Positions 43,678 through 53,234 of a DNA stretch of 64,000 bases are shown here, piece by piece; position 1 is the stretch's first letter, and each line of letters begins with the position of its first letter. This stretch comes from DATKJS01 sp964551995 (GTDB lineage: Bacteria > Acidobacteriota > Aminicenantia > Aminicenantales > Saccharicenantaceae), in NCBI GenBank assembly GCA_964551995.1, contig CAZKFD010000032.1, positions 1 to 64,000 on the forward strand, written 5' to 3'. The notes under the pieces were generated by a model. The model searched no databases, was not told the origin of the DNA, and saw only the letters and a list, made by a program, of their open reading frames with translations. A program made the translations under genes and the position numbers.

Positions 43678-44256
43678 ATGATCCGAGAAAAGGATATTGA
43701 ATCGCTCTTCCGCAAACAGCTGGACGGCATCCGGGACCGGGAGCTACGCGCCAAAGTCGTCAGGACATTCGTCCTGGCCTGCGAACGAGGCCGCTGGGCG
43801 TCGGTCGAGGAGCTGAAGAAGATCCCCTTCACCCTTCTCACGGACACGTGCGGGGTCAGCTTCGTCGAGCACACGGTCGCCGTCACGGAGGGCGCCGCGG
43901 GCCTCGGGCGCGCCCAATCGGAGGCCTACGCCCGTCTGCCCTACGGGGTCGATTTCGACCGGCTCTACGCCGGCGGGCTCCTACACGATGTCGGCAAGCT
44001 CCTTGAGATCGAGCCCGACGGCCTGGGCGGCTACCGCAAGAGCCTGGCCGGAAAATACGCCCGGCACCCCGTCTCGGGCGCGATGCTGGCCGCCGAATGC
44101 GGCCTGCCCGGCGACATCATCAATATCATCGTCTGCCACGCGAAGGAGGGGGAGGGCCGACCGCAGGTCGTCGAGGCCGTGCTCATTCACCAGGCGGACT
44201 TCGCCACGTTCGATCCGCTGGTGATGAAACAAAAAGGGGCCCTCATCGAGGGCTGA
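43678..44256 (+). CDS. HD-domain phosphohydrolase
   Basis: 192 residues from ATG 43678, with AGGAGG 6 nt upstream (GTG 43660 would add six residues). HD motif in GGLLHDVGKLLE with a preceding FVEHTVAVTEG histidine and later RHPVSGAMLAAECGL, HAKEGE and IHQADFATFD, the set of metal ligands of HD enzymes. Substrate (nucleotide or other phospho-ester) unknown. First gene of the operon with aconitase and ATP-citrate lyase, which suggests a link to that pathway but does not prove it. Confidence 0.85.
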   Translation: MIREKDIESLFRKQLDGIRDRELRAKVVRTFVLACERGRWASVEELKKIPFTLLTDTCGVSFVEHTVAVTEGAAGLGRAQSEAYARLPYGVDFDRLYAGGLLHDVGKLLEIEPDGLGGYRKSLAGKYARHPVSGAMLAAECGLPGDIINIIVCHAKEGEGRPQVVEAVLIHQADFATFDPLVMKQKGALIEG

Positions 44257-44328
44257 TCGGGCAGGGCCGGCTGCGGGGCGGGAGAAGGCCGGCCCTCATC
44301 GGGCGAAAACTTCGAAACGGAGGCCGAG

Positions 44329-46149
44329 ATGGGCCACACCATGATCGAGAAGATCCTCGCGGATCATTCCGGGCTCCCGGTCGTCAGACCGGGAGACATC
44401 ATCGACGTCTTCATAGACGCCCGGGTCGCGCGGGACTTCGGCGGCGCCAGCGTCGTCAAGAACCTGCGGGCGAACGGCCTGCCGATCGACGACCCAGCCC
44501 GGACCTTCTTCACCTTCGACTGCAACCCAGGCGGATCGGACCAGAAATACGCCGCCAACCAGCAGCTCAGCCGGGTCTTCGCCAGGGAACGCGGCATCGC
44601 CGTTTATGACATCGACTCCGGCATCGGCACGCACATCGCGGTCGACGAGGGCCTCATCGTGCCCGGAGGGACCTTCGTTTCGACCGATTCGCACGCCAAC
44701 ATCCTGGGGGCTGTCGGGGCCTTCGGACAGGGCATGGGCGACCAGGACATCGCCGCGGCCTGGGCCTATGGGCGCATCTGGTTCAAAGTCCCGCCCTCGG
44801 TCCGGATCGTCCTCGAGGGCGCGCCGCGCCCGGGGACGACGGCCAAGGACATCGCGCTCCGGCTCCTCCGCGAGTTCGGCGCCTCGGGGCTTCTCGGCGC
44901 GAGCGCCGAGCTCCATGGCGGTGCGGTAGACGCCCTCGGGCTCAGCGACAGGATCACGATCGCTTCCATGGCCACGGAGATGGGGGCCATCATCCTCCTC
45001 TTCCCTCCCAACAAGGCCGTCCTCGACCACTTCGACAAACTGGGGAAGGCGTACAAGCCCATCTTCGCTGACGGCGACGCCGTCTACGACCGGGAGGTCG
45101 CGATCGACCTCTCGGACCTCGTCCCCCTCGTCTCGCGCCCCGGGCATCCCGAGGACGTCGTCCCGGTCCGGGAGGTCGCGGGCACGAAGATCGACTCGGC
45201 CTTCGTTGGGTCGTGCACCAACGGCCGTTACGAGGACCTGTCCGCCGTGGCGGCCATTCTCAAGGGCCGCCGCGTCGCCCCGGGCGTCGTCCTCAAGATC
45301 GTGCCTTCGACGCGGGCCGTCTGGCAGCATGCGCTCGACGACGGCCTTATGGAGACTTTTATGCAGGCCGGGGCTCTGGTGGGCAACGCCGGCTGCGCCG
45401 GCTGCGCCGAGGGACAGATCGGCCAGAACGGCCCGGGCGAGGTCACTGTCAGCACCGGCAACAGGAATTTCGCGGGGAAGCAGGGCAAGGGGAACGTCTA
45501 CCTGGCCTCGCCCGCCACGGCCGCGGCCTCGGCCGTCGCCGGCGTCATCACCGCGGCCGATGCGATCCCCGAACGGCCGGTCCCGTTTTTGGCCGTGAAG
45601 CCGGCCGCCGCGGCGCCTGCAGTCGGGACCGCCCCCAAAGCCGTGCCCCCCGCGGATCGGCCCATCGTTGTCCGGGGGAGGGTCTGGGTCATCGACAAGG
45701 ACAACATCGATACGGACATGATCTTCCACAACCGGCACTTGGCCATCATGGACATCGCCCAGATGGGCCAATACACGTTCGGCAATCTCGCCGGCTGGGA
45801 GGATTTTGCGCGGAAGGCCGCGCCCGGCGACATTGTCGTCTCCGGGGGCAACTTCGGCGCCGGCTCCTCGCGCCAGCAGGCCGTCGACTGCTTCAAGAGC
45901 CTCGGCGTGCGGGCGATCATCGCCCGCTCCTTCGGCGCGATCTACGAGCGCAACGCCATCAATGCCGGGCTTCCGGTCCTCGCCGGCGACCTCGTCCGGT
46001 TCGGCCTCCGCAGCGGCGAGGAGATCACCATCGATTTCTCTTCGGGCGAAGTGACCCGGCACGGGACCGGCGAGAAGCTGCGGGTCGAGCCGTTTTCCGG
46101 GATCCAGATGTCGCTCTACAAGAAAGGCGGCCTGCTCACCGCCGGCTGA
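44329..46149 (+). CDS. acn: Aconitase, fused LeuC-LeuD-type
   Basis: 606 residues: a large-subunit region (1-~425) with FTFDCNPGGSDQKY, STDSHANILGAVGAFGQGMGD and three cluster cysteines (GSCTNGRYEDL; NAGCAGCAEG), an Ala/Pro linker, and a small-subunit swivel domain (DTDMIFHNRH, GGNFGAGSSRQQAV, ARSFGAIYERNAINAG). It is shorter than AcnA/AcnB and resembles the homoaconitase/isopropylmalate isomerase branch. Isopropylmalate isomerase cannot be excluded from motifs, but the immediate neighbours are ATP-citrate lyase genes, which favours citrate-isocitrate isomerisation. GGAGG precedes ATG 44329. Confidence 0.87.
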   Translation: MGHTMIEKILADHSGLPVVRPGDIIDVFIDARVARDFGGASVVKNLRANGLPIDDPARTFFTFDCNPGGSDQKYAANQQLSRVFARERGIAVYDIDSGIGTHIAVDEGLIVPGGTFVSTDSHANILGAVGAFGQGMGDQDIAAAWAYGRIWFKVPPSVRIVLEGAPRPGTTAKDIALRLLREFGASGLLGASAELHGGAVDALGLSDRITIASMATEMGAIILLFPPNKAVLDHFDKLGKAYKPIFADGDAVYDREVAIDLSDLVPLVSRPGHPEDVVPVREVAGTKIDSAFVGSCTNGRYEDLSAVAAILKGRRVAPGVVLKIVPSTRAVWQHALDDGLMETFMQAGALVGNAGCAGCAEGQIGQNGPGEVTVSTGNRNFAGKQGKGNVYLASPATAAASAVAGVITAADAIPERPVPFLAVKPAAAAPAVGTAPKAVPPADRPIVVRGRVWVIDKDNIDTDMIFHNRHLAIMDIAQMGQYTFGNLAGWEDFARKAAPGDIVVSGGNFGAGSSRQQAVDCFKSLGVRAIIARSFGAIYERNAINAGLPVLAGDLVRFGLRSGEEITIDFSSGEVTRHGTGEKLRVEPFSGIQMSLYKKGGLLTAG

Positions 46150-46174
46150 GTTCGGCGGCCGGGAAGAAGCCAAC

Positions 46175-47458
46175 ATGCGACTCTATGAAAACGAAGCGAA
46201 GAGGGTCTTCGAGCGGGAGGGCATTCCCGTTCCCAAACTGTACGGTGTCGTCGGCCGGGCCGACGACGTCGGCGAGCTTGGCGGGATGGCATTCCCGGTC
46301 ATGCTCAAGTCCCTCGTCCTCGTCGGAGGCCGCGGCAAGGCGGGCGGCATCGGCAGGGCGAAAGACGCGGCGGAGGCGGTTTCCCTGGCCCGGCGTATGC
46401 TGTGCGGAAAGATCCGGGGCTGCGCCGTCGAGCGGCTCATGGTCGAGGAAGCCGTCGAGGAGAAGGGGGCCTGCTACGTCGGGGTCACGATGAACCCGGC
46501 CGATTTCAACGTCAGCGTCATCGTCAGCCCCGCCGGCGGCGTCGACATCGAGCAAGTGGCCCGGGAATCACCGGACAGGCTCCTGGCGGTCGAGCTCGCG
46601 GCGAATGAAAAGATCCTCCCCGACGGCAAGGCGTCCGAACTCGTTTCGTTCCTGAGTGCCGGGCTCCCCGGGGGAAAGGACTTTGCCGGCGCCCTCAAGG
46701 ACATCGTTTCCAGGCTCTATTCTCTGTTCCAGAAATACGACTGCAAGGTGGCCGAGATCAACCCGCTGATCATCACGCCGCGAGGCCCTGTGGCCGCGGA
46801 CGCCAAGATCGTCCTCGACGACAACGGCGTCTACCGGCAGGGCGGGCTGTTCGCACTCCTCGGCCTGGAGGAAGTCCGCCACGACGTGGCCGAGCCGACG
46901 CGGAACGAAGTCCGCGCCCGGACCGCCGGATTCCTCTATGTCGACCTGCTCCCGGAGGACCATGTCAAGGATCCGCGGCGCCTCTACGTCGGGCTCGTGC
47001 CCGGCGGCGCGGGCTACGGTATCTTTTCCATCGACGAGGTGGCCAACGTCGGCGAACGCTTCTTCGGCGGGCGCGTCGTGCCGGTCAATTTCATGGATTC
47101 GGGCGGCGGTCCCGCGGTGGAGACGGTGGCCGAGATGTTCGACCTGCTCATGGACTACGAGCTCGTCGACCTCGTCATCACTTCCCGGTTCGGAGGCATC
47201 TCCTCCTGTGACGTCTTCATCCGCGGCTTGGTTTCGTGCCTGCGGGCGAGGCACGCCCAGGGGCGACGGATGGTCCCGGTGTTCGGCCGGATGGTCGGCA
47301 CCGACCTGCCCAGAGCCCGGGAATTCCTTGAGCGCGCCAATCGCGAGACGCCGGAGGAGCTCAAAGACATGCACATCACGGTGGGCAACCGGAAGATCAT
47401 GGCCGAGGTCATCCGGGAGGGGATCCGCTACGCCTTCGACGTCAAAGGATGGACATGA
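46175..47458 (+). CDS. aclB: ATP-citrate lyase, SucC-like (beta) subunit
   Basis: 427 residues, ATP-grasp plus CoA-ligase domains like SucC: RLYENEAKRVFEREGIPVP, GGRGKAGGIGRA, VAEINPLIITP, and VNFMDSGGGPAVETVAEM, FGGISSCDVF. It is clearly different from the true SucC at 5758. With the next gene it makes the two-subunit ATP-citrate lyase, in which this part binds ATP and citrate. Its stop overlaps the aclA start. Alternative: beta subunit of a citryl-CoA synthetase, which is the same chemistry. Confidence 0.83.
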   Translation: MRLYENEAKRVFEREGIPVPKLYGVVGRADDVGELGGMAFPVMLKSLVLVGGRGKAGGIGRAKDAAEAVSLARRMLCGKIRGCAVERLMVEEAVEEKGACYVGVTMNPADFNVSVIVSPAGGVDIEQVARESPDRLLAVELAANEKILPDGKASELVSFLSAGLPGGKDFAGALKDIVSRLYSLFQKYDCKVAEINPLIITPRGPVAADAKIVLDDNGVYRQGGLFALLGLEEVRHDVAEPTRNEVRARTAGFLYVDLLPEDHVKDPRRLYVGLVPGGAGYGIFSIDEVANVGERFFGGRVVPVNFMDSGGGPAVETVAEMFDLLMDYELVDLVITSRFGGISSCDVFIRGLVSCLRARHAQGRRMVPVFGRMVGTDLPRAREFLERANRETPEELKDMHITVGNRKIMAEVIREGIRYAFDVKGWT

Positions 47459-49605
47459 TGGATGCCAGGGTCAACGCTACGGACGGCATGCTCTATCACA
47501 TCGTACAGTCGATCCGACCGGAGCTCGCGGCGCGGATCGCCGCGACGGGCCGCCTGGATACGGTCATCATCGGCCTCGGCGGGCAGGGCGCCAAGCACGC
47601 CGGTCTGATGCTCGAGTTCGGGACGTCGCTCGTGGCCGGCATCGCGCCCGGCAAGGGAGGCACGCGCGTCCACGAGACGATCCCGGTCTACGGGTCCGTC
47701 GCGGAGTGCCTGGTCGAGCACCCCGACGTCGTCGCCGCCTCCGTCTGGCGCCATCATTCGACGGCCCGCGAGGCGGCCCTCGAGGCAATCGAGTCCGGCA
47801 TCCCGCTCGTCGTCCTCATCTCGGAGGGCCTTCCGCTCAGGGACGTCCGGGATGTCATCGTCGCCGCCCGGGCCCGCAACACGGTCCTCATCGGCGGAAA
47901 CACGCCCGGGCTCATCTTCCCGCCGGAGCGCATCAAGATCGGCATGCTACCCGACGTCTTCTATCCCGAGGAGACGGCGCCCGGCAAGGTCGGATCGAGG
48001 GGGGTCACGATCATCTCGCGCAGCGGGGCCATCCTCTACCACATGTCCGACGCCATGGCGAGCGTCGGCATCGCCCAGAACGCGGTCATCGGGGTCGGCG
48101 GCGACGGCGCCGTCGGCTCGACTTTCTGTGACCTCGTGCCCCTGGCCATGAGCTACGGGAACACCGACCTGGTCATCGTCGCCGGCGAGATCGGCGGCTG
48201 CCAGGAGGAAATGCTCGCGCAGGACATCCAGGCCCATGCCGAAAAATACCCCAAGCCGCTGGTGGTCCTTCTCTCGGGCGCCCACGCTCCGGAAGGCAAG
48301 ACCATGGGCCATGCCGGTGCGGTCGTCACGCCGGGGCTCGAAACGGGAACGTTCCGGTCCAAGAAAAGAGCGCTCGAAGCGGCCGGCGTCCCGGTCGTCA
48401 ACAGTCAGTTCGACCTGATCGACGTCGTCCGGGCCAAGCTCGGGAACAGAACATATTTCGCGCCCGAGCGTTATTACGCGCGGATGCAAGCCCTGTGGGA
48501 CGCGCCGCCGCCCAAGCCCGGCTGGACGACGCTGATTACCAAGGTTGAGCCCAACAAGCTCCTCGTCCGCGGCTACAGGCTCCAGGACGTCATCGAACGG
48601 GCCGCCCTCCTTGAAGCCGCCTACCTCGTCGTGGGAGGTGAGCTGCCGGGTGCCGGGCGCGCTGAGGCGCTCGCCCGGCTGGCGTTCCGGGCCGCCTCGG
48701 AGCCTTTGCCGGCGGTCGTCCGGACCGCCGAGGAGGACATGGCCAAGACGTTCCAGAAGTATCTCCTGACCGACGCGGCGCTCGCGTCCTTCCGACCAGA
48801 GGGCCCGACGGCGGAGGTCGACAAGACGGTATTCGCGCTGGGGCGGTTCGCCGCCTATCTCGCCGATATCCACGGGCATGCCCCGGTTTTGCGGGAAGCG
48901 GCCGGCGGGACGTTCGCAGGCCTGGTGGAGCGGGCGATCTCGGGCGCGCCAACCGCAGACGCCGCCCGCGCCCGCATGCTGGAAGCGATCATCGTGGCCT
49001 CGGTCGATCACGGCGTGACGCCACCCTCCGCCGAGGCGACCCTGATCGCATCGTCCGTCCGGGCCTCCTATGAGGTCTCCGTGTCCCAGGGAGTGGGAGC
49101 CATCACCGACGTTCACGGCGGCGCAGGGGAGAAGGCGGCCGTCTTCTTCCGCCGCGTGGCCGCGCTCGCCGCGTCCGGCAAGCTCCCGATCGAGGACGCA
49201 ACGCGGGGCGTCATCCGCGAATATATCGACGGGGGGAAACGCATCGAGGGCATGGGCCACCGCGTTCACACGCAGGACCCCCGCCGCGACGTCCTGTGGC
49301 GCTTGGCCGAGCGGTCCGGACTGGCCGGGATGTGCGTCGCGGTCTCCAAGATCGCTGGCGGCGTGCTCCGGGAGGTCCGCGGCCTGGACCTGCCCATCAA
49401 CGTCGACGGCGTCATCGGGGCCATCGTCGCCGACATGGGGCTCGAGCCCCGGATTGCCAAGGCCCTCTTCATCTTCGGCCGACTCACGGGCCTTTCCGCG
49501 CACTACTTCGAAGAAGTCTCGTCCCAGCCGCTGATGCGCGCAATCAACTTCGGCGAGGCCGTCTACCGGGGCCCGGCCGAGCGCCCCTTCCCTGACCGGC
49601 GATAG
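47455..49605 (+). CDS. aclA: ATP-citrate lyase, SucD-citrate synthase fusion (alpha) subunit
   Basis: 716 residues from ATG 47455, which overlaps the aclB stop (ATGA; ATG 47449 would add two residues). Residues 1-~320 are SucD-like: CoA-binding LDTVIIGLGGQGAKHAGL, IGGNTPGLIFPP, phosphohistidine in KTMGHAGAVVTPG. Residues ~410-700 are a citrate synthase/citryl-CoA lyase domain: SVDHGVTPPSAEAT, GMGHRVHTQDPRRD and NVDGVIGAIVADMG. This domain order defines ATP-citrate lyase, which splits citrate to acetyl-CoA and oxaloacetate. It is about 100 residues longer than the Chlorobium-type subunit, so it may be a divergent (type II-like) form. Confidence 0.85.
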   Translation: MMDARVNATDGMLYHIVQSIRPELAARIAATGRLDTVIIGLGGQGAKHAGLMLEFGTSLVAGIAPGKGGTRVHETIPVYGSVAECLVEHPDVVAASVWRHHSTAREAALEAIESGIPLVVLISEGLPLRDVRDVIVAARARNTVLIGGNTPGLIFPPERIKIGMLPDVFYPEETAPGKVGSRGVTIISRSGAILYHMSDAMASVGIAQNAVIGVGGDGAVGSTFCDLVPLAMSYGNTDLVIVAGEIGGCQEEMLAQDIQAHAEKYPKPLVVLLSGAHAPEGKTMGHAGAVVTPGLETGTFRSKKRALEAAGVPVVNSQFDLIDVVRAKLGNRTYFAPERYYARMQALWDAPPPKPGWTTLITKVEPNKLLVRGYRLQDVIERAALLEAAYLVVGGELPGAGRAEALARLAFRAASEPLPAVVRTAEEDMAKTFQKYLLTDAALASFRPEGPTAEVDKTVFALGRFAAYLADIHGHAPVLREAAGGTFAGLVERAISGAPTADAARARMLEAIIVASVDHGVTPPSAEATLIASSVRASYEVSVSQGVGAITDVHGGAGEKAAVFFRRVAALAASGKLPIEDATRGVIREYIDGGKRIEGMGHRVHTQDPRRDVLWRLAERSGLAGMCVAVSKIAGGVLREVRGLDLPINVDGVIGAIVADMGLEPRIAKALFIFGRLTGLSAHYFEEVSSQPLMRAINFGEAVYRGPAERPFPDRR

Positions 49606-49623
49606 CCGGAGGGACGTTTCCGC

Positions 49624-51264
49624 TCAGCGGACGACGAGCCGCGTGAAGGGGAAGACGTAGGCCTGGAGGAGGACGAGAATACCCATCAACCCCGCCAGCG
49701 CCAGGCTGTGGAAAAAGACGTAGCGCAGGATGTCGCCTTCGTGGCCGTACCACCCGGTCGCCGTGCTGGCCACGACGATGCTCTGGGCGTCGATCATCTT
49801 CCCCATGACCCCGCCGGAGCTGTTGGCCGATGCCATCAGGACGGGATTCAGGCCGAGCTGGCCGGCCGAGATCCTCTGCAGGCTCCCGAAGAGGACGTTG
49901 GAGGATGTGTCCGACCCCGTCATGGCCACGCCGAGCCAGCCGAGCATGGTCCCGAAAAACGGGTACAGGATCCCCGTCCGGGCGAAAGCCAGTCCCAGCG
50001 TCGCGTCGAGCCCCGAGTAGCGGGTGACGTATCCGAGCGAGAGCATGGCGGCCACGGTGAAGAGCGAATAGCGGACCCGTTTGAGCGTGCGCCAATACGC
50101 TGTGATGAACCGGCGCGGCGAGCACGCCATCAGGAACCCGGAGAGAAGGGCGGCGATGAGGATTCCCGTGCCGGTGAACGACAGCCAGTTGAACGTATAG
50201 ACAGCCGTTTCGGGCGCGGCCCCTGCGACGACGGGCGGGACGCGGAAAACGAGCTGGTCCAACCCCGCGACCGGATAACGGATGACGGAGATCCCGTCCA
50301 GGAAGGCTTTGACCGCGGGGATCCCCCACAGAAAGACCAGAACGGTCAGGACGAGCCAGGGCATCCAGGCGCGAGCCACGGCCCCTGGGGCGTGGGGGCG
50401 GATGGGGGCCGGGCCGGCGGCTCCCGCCTCGCCTCCGAATCCGTAGATCTCCCTGGGCTTCCATTTCAGCAGAAAGAGAACCAGGCAGGCCATGGAGATG
50501 ACGGCCGCGCCGATCCCCGCGAGCCACGGACCGTGGAAGTTGGAGATGAACCACTGCGGGACGCCGAATGACACGCCCGCGACGAGGAGCGCCGGCCAGA
50601 CGTCCCGCATCTTCCGGAAGCCGCAGAAGGCCCAGACGAGCCAGAAGGGGATGAGGACGGAGAAAAACGGGAGCTGCCGGCCTACCATGGCGCTCAGGTC
50701 TCTGACGTCCAGGCCAGTGACCGCGGCGAGGGCGATGAGGGGCGTGCCGAGCGCCCCGAAGGCCACGGGCGCCGTGTTGGCGACGAGCGAGAGTCCCGAC
50801 GCCGGGAGGGGCGGGAAGCCGAGGCCGATGAGGATGGCCGCGGTGACGGCCACCGGCGTCCCAAAGCCCGCCGCCCCCTCGAAGAAGGCGCCGAAGGAAA
50901 AGGCGATGAGGAGGAGTTGGAGGCGGCGGTCCCTGGTGATGCCCGTCAGGCTGTCCTGCATGATCCGGAAATAACCCTTCTCGACGGAGAGGTCGTAGAG
51001 GAAAATGACATTGAGGATGATCCAGCCGATCGGGAAGAGCCCGTAGGCGGCGCCCAGGCCAGCGGTCCGGAGGGCCATGCCGGCGGGCATCGTGAAGACG
51101 AAGACTGCCGCGAGCAGGGAAGAGGCGAGTCCGAGCGAGGCGGCCACGTGGGCCTTGAGCCGGAGGACGGCCAGCCCGCCGAGCAGGATGACGATGGGGA
51201 GCGCGGCGACGAGGGTCGAAAGCCAGCCGCTCCGCAGCGGGTCATAGACTTGGTGCCACGCCAT
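49624..51264 (-). CDS. lctP: L-lactate permease (LctP family)
   Basis: 546 residues with about 13 hydrophobic segments. Family segments: ATG-proximal QVYDPLRSGWLSTLVAALPI, FEGAAGFGTPVAVTAAIL, SGLSLVANTAPVAFGALGTP, and MTGSDTSSNVLFGSLQ. Proton-coupled uptake (or export) of lactate or glycolate across the inner membrane. GAGGAGG ribosome site. No lactate dehydrogenase is adjacent. Convergent with aclA, 18 bp apart. Confidence 0.93.
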   Translation of the reverse strand: MAWHQVYDPLRSGWLSTLVAALPIVILLGGLAVLRLKAHVAASLGLASSLLAAVFVFTMPAGMALRTAGLGAAYGLFPIGWIILNVIFLYDLSVEKGYFRIMQDSLTGITRDRRLQLLLIAFSFGAFFEGAAGFGTPVAVTAAILIGLGFPPLPASGLSLVANTAPVAFGALGTPLIALAAVTGLDVRDLSAMVGRQLPFFSVLIPFWLVWAFCGFRKMRDVWPALLVAGVSFGVPQWFISNFHGPWLAGIGAAVISMACLVLFLLKWKPREIYGFGGEAGAAGPAPIRPHAPGAVARAWMPWLVLTVLVFLWGIPAVKAFLDGISVIRYPVAGLDQLVFRVPPVVAGAAPETAVYTFNWLSFTGTGILIAALLSGFLMACSPRRFITAYWRTLKRVRYSLFTVAAMLSLGYVTRYSGLDATLGLAFARTGILYPFFGTMLGWLGVAMTGSDTSSNVLFGSLQRISAGQLGLNPVLMASANSSGGVMGKMIDAQSIVVASTATGWYGHEGDILRYVFFHSLALAGLMGILVLLQAYVFPFTRLVVR

Positions 51265-51312
51265 GATCGCCTCCTCGCGGGCCGCGCGCCCTCCGGGGGC
51301 GCGGCCCGCCGT

Positions 51313-51996
51313 CTACAACGCCCCTTCGGTCTCCCTGTTCAGGCGGTCGAAGAATCCGACCATGAACCTGTGCCGGGCGGCGGCGATCCTCTTTCCCTCG
51401 CGGGTGTGCATCCGCCCCCTGATCCGTGAGAGCTTGACGAGAAACTCGCGGTAGGCTGTATCGTCCCTCGTGTACGGTTTCGTTTTGCGGACGTCGATGC
51501 CGGCGTCGTGGAGGCGGGCCCCGATCTCCCCGGCGAAGAGGAAGGCCCGGCCGATGCCGACGGCGCCGATCGAATCGAGCTTGTCGGCGTCGAAGAGGAC
51601 CTTCGCCTCGAGCGTCCGGGGGACGGACCGTTTCCGGAAGCGGTGGGTCCGGATGCAGCGGACGACGTCGCGGGTGGTCGAGCCGTTGACCCCGTGCCTT
51701 TCGAGGAGTCTGCGGGCCAGGACGGCGCCGGCCCGGGCATGGCATGTCCTGCCGCCCGACCGGTCCTCCCGCCCCCGTCCGATGTCGTGGAGAAGCGCGG
51801 CCAGCTCGAGGACTCCCAGGTCGGCGCGCTCCTTGCTGCCGATCCGCAGGCAGAGCCGGCGGACGCGCTCGGTGTGGTCCCAGTCGTGACTGCCGCGGGC
51901 GCTGCGGAAAAAGGCCCGGGCTTCCTTTTCGATCGCGGCCAGGAGCACCGGCGAGACCGCCGGCCGGACCTTCGGCCATGTCGCGGCGCAGGTCAT
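51313..51996 (-). CDS. HD-domain hydrolase (YedJ-like)
   Basis: 227 residues from ATG 51996, overlapping the DUF1015 stop (ATGA). HD signature residues: SHDWDHTERVRRLCL, ALLHDIGRGRED, CHARAGAVLA, CIRTHRF and LFDADKLDSIGAVG, matching the bacterial YedJ-type HD phosphohydrolases. Substrate unknown. Co-transcribed with the DUF1015 gene. Confidence 0.87.
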   Translation of the reverse strand: MTCAATWPKVRPAVSPVLLAAIEKEARAFFRSARGSHDWDHTERVRRLCLRIGSKERADLGVLELAALLHDIGRGREDRSGGRTCHARAGAVLARRLLERHGVNGSTTRDVVRCIRTHRFRKRSVPRTLEAKVLFDADKLDSIGAVGIGRAFLFAGEIGARLHDAGIDVRKTKPYTRDDTAYREFLVKLSRIRGRMHTREGKRIAAARHRFMVGFFDRLNRETEGAL

Positions 51997-53234
51997 TCGT
52001 CGATCATGTGGACGGCCAGTCCGTCCTTGAGCTTGGGCTCGAACCAGGTGGACTTCGGCGGCATGATCTTGCCGCTGTCGGCGACCGTGAAGAGCTGGTC
52101 GATCGTCGTCGGGAACAGGGAGAAGGCTGCCTGATAGGCGCCGCTCCGGACCTTCTCTTCGAGCTCGTCCGGGCCCCGGATGCCGCCGACGAAGTCGATG
52201 CGCTTGTCCGTGCGCGGGTCGGCGATCCCGAGGACGGGCGCGAGGAGGTTCTCCTGGAGGATGGAGACGTCGAGCGACCTGACGGGATCGCCCGCGTCGT
52301 AGGTCCCTGGCCGGGGCTCGAGGAGATGCCACTGGCCGTCGACGAACAGGCAGAATTCCCTCGGCCGGCCGGGTGTCTTCCGGTCCGCGGCGCGGCGGGA
52401 GAACCTCTCGTCCACCCGGGCCAGGAAGTCCTTAGGGGCGAGCCCGTTGAGGTCCCGGACGACGCGGTTGTACGGCAGGATCTTCATCTGATTGTGCGGG
52501 AAGATCACCGACAGGAAGAAGCTGTACTCCTCGTTGCCGGACGGGTGCGGGGTGGCCGCGTCGCGCCGGACCTTGATCCGGGTCGCGGCCGCCGAGCGGT
52601 GGTGCCCGTCGGCGACATAGAGAGGGTTGACGCCGGCGAACGCCTCCCGGATGCGGGCGATGAGGCCGGGCTCTGGGACGGCGAAGATGATGTGGCGGAT
52701 GCCGTCGTCGGTCGCGAAATCGTATTCCGGGGCGCGGTCCATGCCGGCCCCGACGAGTCCGTCGATGAGCGCCTGGCGCCTGTACGTGAGGAAGACCGGG
52801 CCCGTTTGGGCGCCCAGCGCTTCGATGTGGCGCATCCGGTCGTTCTCCTTGTCGGGGCGGGTCAACTCGTGCTTCTTGATGACGTCGTCCAGGTAATCCC
52901 GGCACGAAGCGACGGCCACCAGGCCGACCTGGACGTGGTCACCCCAGATCTGCTTGTAAATGTAGAACTCCTTCCGCGGGTCCGGGGCGATCGTGCCTTC
53001 GCGGAGGAAACGGTCGAAATTCTCCTTGCCCTTCGCGTACACTTCGTCCGCGTAGGGGTTCGTGCCCGGAGGCAGGTCGATCTCCGGCTTGCCGACATGC
53101 AGGAAGGAGTAGGGGTTTCCGGAGGCCATCTCGCGGGCTTCCTCCGTAGTCAGCACGTCGTACGGCGGGGCGGCCACCAGGCGGGCGATGTCGGGGCGGG
53201 GCCGGACCGCCCGGAACGGCTCGATGCGCGCCAT
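51993..53234 (-). CDS. DUF1015 family protein
   Basis: 413 residues from ATG 53234 (MARIEPFRAVRP), with GGAGGA 5 nt upstream; the frame could start at TTG 53246, but that overlaps the ribosome site. Family segments: VAAPPYDVLTTEEAREMASGNPYSFLHV, YIYKQIWGDHVQVGLVA, ADGHHRSAAATRI and PHNQMKILPYNRVV. Widespread proteins, often with SerA-like genes; biochemical role not established. First gene of the operon with the HD protein and perhaps lctP. Confidence 0.9.
   Translation of the reverse strand: MARIEPFRAVRPRPDIARLVAAPPYDVLTTEEAREMASGNPYSFLHVGKPEIDLPPGTNPYADEVYAKGKENFDRFLREGTIAPDPRKEFYIYKQIWGDHVQVGLVAVASCRDYLDDVIKKHELTRPDKENDRMRHIEALGAQTGPVFLTYRRQALIDGLVGAGMDRAPEYDFATDDGIRHIIFAVPEPGLIARIREAFAGVNPLYVADGHHRSAAATRIKVRRDAATPHPSGNEEYSFFLSVIFPHNQMKILPYNRVVRDLNGLAPKDFLARVDERFSRRAADRKTPGRPREFCLFVDGQWHLLEPRPGTYDAGDPVRSLDVSILQENLLAPVLGIADPRTDKRIDFVGGIRGPDELEEKVRSGAYQAAFSLFPTTIDQLFTVADSGKIMPPKSTWFEPKLKDGLAVHMIDE

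Noticed and set aside
46175..49605. Malate-CoA ligase or a second succinyl-CoA synthetase
   Set aside because: The second subunit has a full citrate synthase/citryl-CoA lyase domain, which those enzymes lack.
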